46,565 nucleotides of DNA from NCBI GenBank assembly GCA_947624295.1, contig CANQJV010000015.1:1-46565 (forward strand), in the 5' to 3' direction. The position numbers and the translations under genes were made by a program. This document shows, one piece after another, positions 42,439 to 46,565 of this stretch. Numbering within the stretch: the stretch's first letter is position 1; every line of letters starts with the position of its first letter. The DNA is from an uncultured Ruminococcus sp. GTDB lineage: Bacteria > Bacillota > Clostridia > Oscillospirales > Ruminococcaceae. The notes under the pieces were generated by a model. It did not search any database. It saw only the letters and a program-made list of their open reading frames with translations, and was not told where the DNA came from.

Positions 42439-42822
42439 ATGAATTTATCAATCTTTTTCAAAAGCATAATTGACAGCGATATTGCGCCTGTTGTTGTCTG
42501 CAATACAAATCACGAGATTATCTATATGAATCCCTCCGCAATACGCCACTACGCTAAAAGAGGCGGTGCAGAACTCATCGGTAAATCGCTTCTTGACTGC
42601 CATAATCCTGTTTCGTGCGGGAAAATTAAGGAAGTGCTTGAGTGGTTCAGCAAATCACCCGAAAATAACAGGATTTTTACTTTCCATAACCCGAAAGAAA
42701 ACAAAGATGTCTATATGATTGCGCTGAGGGACGATAATAACGCTCTCATAGGCTACTACGAAAAACACGAGTACAGAACTCCCGAAACAGCAACGCCTTA
42801 CAAGTATTTTTCAAGTATCTGA
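42439..42822 (+). CDS. Stand-alone PAS domain protein
   Basis: A 127-residue single PAS domain. The fold is visible as IAPVVVCNTNHEIIYMNPSA (first strands), then LIGKSLLDCHNPVSC, FTFHNPKENKDVYMIALRD and IGYYEKHEY. The segment around CHNP resembles the PAS domain of DUF438-like proteins. There is no output domain, so it would act by binding a partner. Its 3' end overlaps the 3' end of the convergent hybrid kinase by 25 bases. AAAGGAG precedes the ATG. Confidence 0.82.
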   Translation: MNLSIFFKSIIDSDIAPVVVCNTNHEIIYMNPSAIRHYAKRGGAELIGKSLLDCHNPVSCGKIKEVLEWFSKSPENNRIFTFHNPKENKDVYMIALRDDNNALIGYYEKHEYRTPETATPYKYFSSI

Positions 42823-45800
42823 TTTAATTTTGCAAAATCAATCGGTTTTGAGAGATGTTCATTCATTCCTGCCGATTTCGAAGCCTTGATGTCCTCAACA
42901 AATGCGTTTGCAGTCATAGCAACAATGGGGATATTTTCCGCATAACGGTGACGGAGATTGCGTATAGCACGAGTTGCATCGTAACCGTTCAGATTGGGCA
43001 TCTGAATGTCCATAAAAATCATATCATAGTAGTTGTCATCAGATTCAGCAAATTTATTGAACGCATCTTGTCCGTCTACAGCCTCCTCCACAATAAGCCC
43101 CGACATTTCAAAGATTTCCTTTGCAATTTCTCTGTTGAGGTCATTGTCCTCCGCAAGAAGTATCCTCTTACCGCTGAAATCGCCTGTATGGATTTTGTTC
43201 TTATCATCGGCGTTTCCGGAATCACCTGAATCCTTAGCTTTGTTTTGCAGTACAAGGAAAATTGTAACTAAAAATGTTGAGCCTTTTTTGGGTTCGCTTT
43301 CTATTTCAATTGAACCGTTCATCATATGAATGATATTCTTTGTAATCGACAAGCCGAGCCCTGTACCTTGTGTTTTGCTGATACGTAAATCTTCAGCACG
43401 GACGAACGGTTCGAATATATGTTCTAACAAATCTTTTGACATTCCTATGCCGTTATCCTTGAAAATAAATTCAAAACAAGCTGCTGATTGGGAGTTAATT
43501 GTTTTTTCATTTACACTGAACGATATTTTTCCGCCGTCAGGAGTATATTTTATTGCATTGCTCATCAGGTTCATAAATACCTGCTGTATCCTGAGTTTAT
43601 CGCCGACTACATCATTATGTTTAATATTTTTTATATCTACGGTGAATGTGTGATTATGCTGTTTTATCTGTTGCTGAACCATTTCAATGAGGTCATTCAG
43701 GAGCGAAGTCATATTGATATTCTCATTCGTCAGCTTGAATTTACCCGATTCTATTTTGCTCATATCAAGCACATCGTTTATCAGGCTGAGAAGATACTGG
43801 CTGGAGCTTGCAATTTTACTCAGTGCATCACGTACTCGCTGAGGGTCCTCTGCGTGAGCCGATGCAATAGCTGTCATACCTATGATAGCGTTCATAGGAG
43901 TGCGTATATCGTGCGACATCATCGACAAAAAGTCCGATTTTGCGGCATTCGCACGGTTTGCGCTTTTCAGGGCATCTTCCAGTACCTGACGCTGTTTTTT
44001 CTCAGTGTTGACGAGTTCATCTATACAGCGTATACCGAAAACCATTCTGTTCTTATCGCCTTCACTGATATTCGCAAAACACATCTCATAGTAATTTGTA
44101 TTCAGTTCAGACGGCAATACCTGATAGCGGATATAGAAAGTTTTTTCTTTCTTAAATCTTTCAATTATATTTTTCGGGTCACATAAAGGCTTTATTTCGT
44201 CGTGATATTCAGGCTTTATGCATTCATGCATATATACATCAAGTGCCTCTGAATGCTTACTTTTCTGGTATACTTTCGAAACAGTCTTCTCCGGGAAACG
44301 GACAATTGTACACTTATCCGAATCAAGGTCAGTGAAATATATAGCAGAATAATCTTCACTCAACGCCGCAAGGATACGCAATGTATCCTGTTCTTTTTTA
44401 TGGGCTTCTTCTTTGATTTTCTGCTTGCTTATGTAATAGGAAATTGAAATAATAATAATTATAATCACACCGCATATAATCAGCAACATCACACGGTAAT
44501 TATACACATAGTCGCTGAATGAGTACGAATGATAGGCGATATTAAGCGATTCGTCTGTTATTGAATTAACATAGTCCGAGTCCGCAACTCCAATCATCTT
44601 GTTCAACGCCGAAAATATGTTCGGGTCAATATCAGCTGATGCAGCTATGCTTATTTTAGTCGGGTAACGGTATTGATTCGAATATGTCAGCGACGCAAAA
44701 CGTGGATTTTTCTTATGGTAATTGTACTCAAGATTATTGATGAGTGCAGCATCAGCTGTACCATTTGTAACTGCCATCATACATTCTCTTGTTGTGAGGT
44801 AGTACACAAATTCAATGTTTTTATCAAATTTCTCCTCAAGATATTTCGCCCAGCTTGTCCGTCCGTAAGTCATCGAAATAACGGGCTTTTCTATCTGATT
44901 AAGCATACAGTTGCTTTTCGTCACGAGAAAATTGGAGTACTCCATAAATGAGCGTGTAGTACATATATCGCTGTCCTGCTGTACGACAATATCAGATGCG
45001 CCTATATACAGGTCAATTTCGCCGTTCTTAATCAAATCCTGCCATCTTTCATATCTTGTTATAGGGTACGTCTTGAATTTTACGCCCGATTTTTCCGTAA
45101 TATATGACAAAACGTCAATATATATACCTTTATATTCGCCGTCATCGTCAACATATGCAAGCGGTTCGCTTTCCTCGTAAAATCCGACAACAAGTTCCCT
45201 GTCCGATTCCGCAAAAGCTTGTTCTTCGGAGGTGAAAGCACTTATACTGCCGTTTTCGCCGACAAGTGTCTTTTTCATTGTTTCTGACACGAGGTCAATA
45301 TTTTCCCTTATAATTTCCTGCATACCGCTGTCAATTTCAGACATAACTTCAGTATTGCCCTCTTTTACGGTGAAATATACAGGTGCGGAGCTGAAAGTCG
45401 CAACAAGTTTTGAACCTGCAAACTGATTTGCGGCACTGAATACAGCAAGGTCAGCTTCACCGTCCCTGACAGCCTGTATCATTTCGTCGTTCGTAACACA
45501 CGGGATGAGTTCATAGGAAAAGCCGTTTGTTTCGGCATATACAGCAAGTTCTTCAGAGTTAGTGGAGTTCGCTGCACAAGCTATCCTTGCTCCGTCAAAA
45601 GATTCATAGTCCTCGTAATTATAAACGCTGTCCTCAAGCGCAAAAATACCGACAGATGTATAGCCTATGGGAATAGATGCAAAATCCATGGTTTTATCAC
45701 GTTCTTCGCTGTAATTCGTCGGAAACAGGAAATCTATATCTCCGCTTTCGAGCATATCTACAGCTTCCGTCCACGTAGCATTGACGTACTCATATTCCCA

Positions 45801-46016
45801 ATTATTGATGTTTGCGAGTTCCTCAAGGTAATCCGCATAGTAACCTGATACTTTACCGTCTCTGTCTACAATCAGAAATGTATTGAAACCGTACGGTATA
45901 CGCATAATTTTCTTAGATACGCCTGAAACGGTCATAAGCAGTGAATTTTCAAGGCATAGTGCAATTGTAAGTACGGCAGTGATTATTGTTATAATTTTAT
46001 CGGAAATTTTCTTCAT
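42798..46016 (-). CDS. Hybrid sensor kinase with two periplasmic binding domains
   Basis: A 1072-residue membrane kinase of BvgS/EvgS layout. An N-terminal membrane segment (about 8-30) is followed by two tandem SBP_bac_3-like solute-binding domains (about 35-265 and 290-500). A second membrane helix (about 508-530) leads to a PAS-like linker (about 550-680). The HisKA domain has the phosphorylated His in SMMSHDIRTPMNA (about 699). The ATPase domain has NLMSNAIKYTPDGG and GTGLGLSITKNI. The C-terminal receiver has Asp in DMIFMDIQMPNLNGYD (about 1001). The binding domains probably sense amino acids or similar solutes. No Hpt domain or response regulator is adjacent. ATG 46016 has GGCGG upstream; the frame continues 29 codons further without a site. 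Confidence 0.92.
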   Translation of the reverse strand: MKKISDKIITIITAVLTIALCLENSLLMTVSGVSKKIMRIPYGFNTFLIVDRDGKVSGYYADYLEELANINNWEYEYVNATWTEAVDMLESGDIDFLFPTNYSEERDKTMDFASIPIGYTSVGIFALEDSVYNYEDYESFDGARIACAANSTNSEELAVYAETNGFSYELIPCVTNDEMIQAVRDGEADLAVFSAANQFAGSKLVATFSSAPVYFTVKEGNTEVMSEIDSGMQEIIRENIDLVSETMKKTLVGENGSISAFTSEEQAFAESDRELVVGFYEESEPLAYVDDDGEYKGIYIDVLSYITEKSGVKFKTYPITRYERWQDLIKNGEIDLYIGASDIVVQQDSDICTTRSFMEYSNFLVTKSNCMLNQIEKPVISMTYGRTSWAKYLEEKFDKNIEFVYYLTTRECMMAVTNGTADAALINNLEYNYHKKNPRFASLTYSNQYRYPTKISIAASADIDPNIFSALNKMIGVADSDYVNSITDESLNIAYHSYSFSDYVYNYRVMLLIICGVIIIIIISISYYISKQKIKEEAHKKEQDTLRILAALSEDYSAIYFTDLDSDKCTIVRFPEKTVSKVYQKSKHSEALDVYMHECIKPEYHDEIKPLCDPKNIIERFKKEKTFYIRYQVLPSELNTNYYEMCFANISEGDKNRMVFGIRCIDELVNTEKKQRQVLEDALKSANRANAAKSDFLSMMSHDIRTPMNAIIGMTAIASAHAEDPQRVRDALSKIASSSQYLLSLINDVLDMSKIESGKFKLTNENINMTSLLNDLIEMVQQQIKQHNHTFTVDIKNIKHNDVVGDKLRIQQVFMNLMSNAIKYTPDGGKISFSVNEKTINSQSAACFEFIFKDNGIGMSKDLLEHIFEPFVRAEDLRISKTQGTGLGLSITKNIIHMMNGSIEIESEPKKGSTFLVTIFLVLQNKAKDSGDSGNADDKNKIHTGDFSGKRILLAEDNDLNREIAKEIFEMSGLIVEEAVDGQDAFNKFAESDDNYYDMIFMDIQMPNLNGYDATRAIRNLRHRYAENIPIVAMTANAFVEDIKASKSAGMNEHLSKPIDFAKLNQILEKYL

Positions 46017-46117
46017 ATTCAATCCGCCTTTCCTTAAAAGTAAAAAGTAAAAGGCAGTAATTTCTCGTTTACAGGTTTTCTCATCACGGGAAAACACCCC
46101 CATAATATTTTTATCTA

Positions 46118-46146
46118 ATTATAACATAAAATACTGACAAAGTCAA
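46118..46146 (-). promoter_or_regulatory. Hybrid kinase promoter
   Basis: Minus-strand TTGACT (46141-46146), 17 bases, TATAAT (46118-46123). The -35 lies about 15 bases from the probable end of the IS1-like element. The leader of about 95 bases has a small GTTTTC/GAAAAC hairpin. Confidence 0.7.
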
Positions 46147-46161
46147 TAGTATTTTTATTTT

Positions 46162-46565
46162 AGGAGTGGACAATAGCGTTGTTAAAAAAAATCAACGATA
46201 GAGAAAGGGAGTTCACGGTTTTTCTTACGTTGACGGTATTTATATTTAGCTAAGCCAAAGCGATTGTAAGCATCAATGAATACAGCCACAACAGCATAAA
46301 GTGTTTCAATTTTTCGGGCAAAGCATCTGCTTTTTCTTGCGAGAACGGGAATATAATGACGTAAATCAGCATTTATGCTTTCAACATTATGTGTATCTTT
46401 TTTATCTCGTACATTACGAATATGCTTGCCGGGAAAAACAACATCCATGTATCCGAAGTATCCATCAGTATAATAAAAATCAGCTTCAGGTGAACTGTCA
46501 ACAATCTTTTGTATTCGTTCACTCGATTTATCAAACGCAACATCAAAACCGACAATCAAATGTGG
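46162..46565 (-). mobile_element. IS1-family insertion sequence, right end, cut by window
   Basis: The transposase gene runs out of the window, and its probable terminal bases begin near AGGAGTGGACAATAGCG at 46162. The same first 11 bases occur at 20889-20899 next to MITE copy f. The other end is not visible. Confidence 0.6.
46182..46565 (-). CDS. IS1-family transposase, C-terminal part
   Basis: The last 127 residues of a DDE transposase of the IS1 (InsB) family; the frame is open to the window edge. Features are FYYTDGYFGYMD (catalytic Asp region) and NVESINADLRHYIP (catalytic Glu). LARKSRCFARKIETLYAVVA matches the InsB C-terminal signature around RLxRKTxCFSRS. It ends with a Lys/Arg-rich tail. 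It lies directly upstream of the hybrid kinase gene, in the same orientation. Confidence 0.88.
   Translation of the reverse strand, partial: PHLIVGFDVAFDKSSERIQKIVDSSPEADFYYTDGYFGYMDVVFPGKHIRNVRDKKDTHNVESINADLRHYIPVLARKSRCFARKIETLYAVVAVFIDAYNRFGLAKYKYRQRKKNRELPFSIVDFF

Noticed and set aside
43488-44186. A 232-codon plus-strand frame opposite the hybrid kinase
   Set aside because: The kinase domains on the other strand are unambiguous, and this frame has no ribosome site or known motif.

Overview
The window looks like a chromosome segment of an AT-rich, Gram-positive anaerobe of the Clostridia, most likely a Ruminococcus-like member of the Oscillospiraceae. The evidence is AT-rich intergenic DNA, TTGACA/17 bp/TATAAT promoters, strong AAGGAG ribosome binding sites, LPxTG proteins with sortases, a lysine riboswitch and frequent GTG/TTG starts. 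The genus is inferred; no marker gene here settles it.

Region 1 (1-7.9 kb) holds metabolic and housekeeping genes: a PfkB-type sugar-phosphate kinase, an ACT-domain protein with an ACT-less homoserine dehydrogenase, an M20 amidohydrolase, a cyclophilin, a membrane-anchored Thr-rich protein and a left-handed beta-helix protein. Five copies of a ~165 bp MITE-like repeat lie between these genes, and a sixth lies near 21 kb. Their ends read TAAGGCAATACCGCA and they seem to sit in TA target sites. Some lie against promoters, and one supplies a gene's stop codon.

Region 2 (7.7-20.8 kb) is one sortase-assembled pilus operon. It has a consensus promoter, a structured leader, a 2342-residue von Willebrand A tip adhesin, a type I signal peptidase, an LPSTG backbone pilin, a class C sortase, an LPQTG minor pilin, a second sortase, a possible 54-residue protein and a strong terminator. 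A run of 22 T lies upstream of the promoter, and the signal peptidase start is out of frame by one base in an A run.

Region 3 (20.8-27 kb) is a repeat-rich junction. It contains a PYGYPQQ-repeat protein, a lipoprotein flanked by a ~100 bp direct duplication, a small membrane protein, tRNA-Ser(CGA), an Rrf2 regulator with three clustered cysteines, and an ECF sigma factor with an overlapping membrane-anchored partner.

Region 4 (27-33.6 kb) is the most unusual block. It is a compact operon of alpha/beta hydrolase, freestanding NRPS condensation domain, freestanding carrier protein and AMP-forming ligase. A TetR regulator is transcribed divergently and followed by a MATE exporter. Two TGACC-centred palindromes lie on the operon promoter. 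The layout suggests a small secreted acyl conjugate made by separate A, T and C proteins and controlled by TetR.

Region 5 (33.7-46.5 kb) returns to core functions: RecD2 helicase, MreB, and a lysine-riboswitch operon (asd-dapA-dapB plus a mini membrane protein carrying a Na+-decarboxylase signature). It continues with queA, a lone PAS protein and a BvgS/EvgS-type hybrid kinase with two periplasmic binding domains. An IS1-family transposase is cut by the window end. At least two genes here have terminator-like hairpins whose 3' arm is the ribosome binding site.
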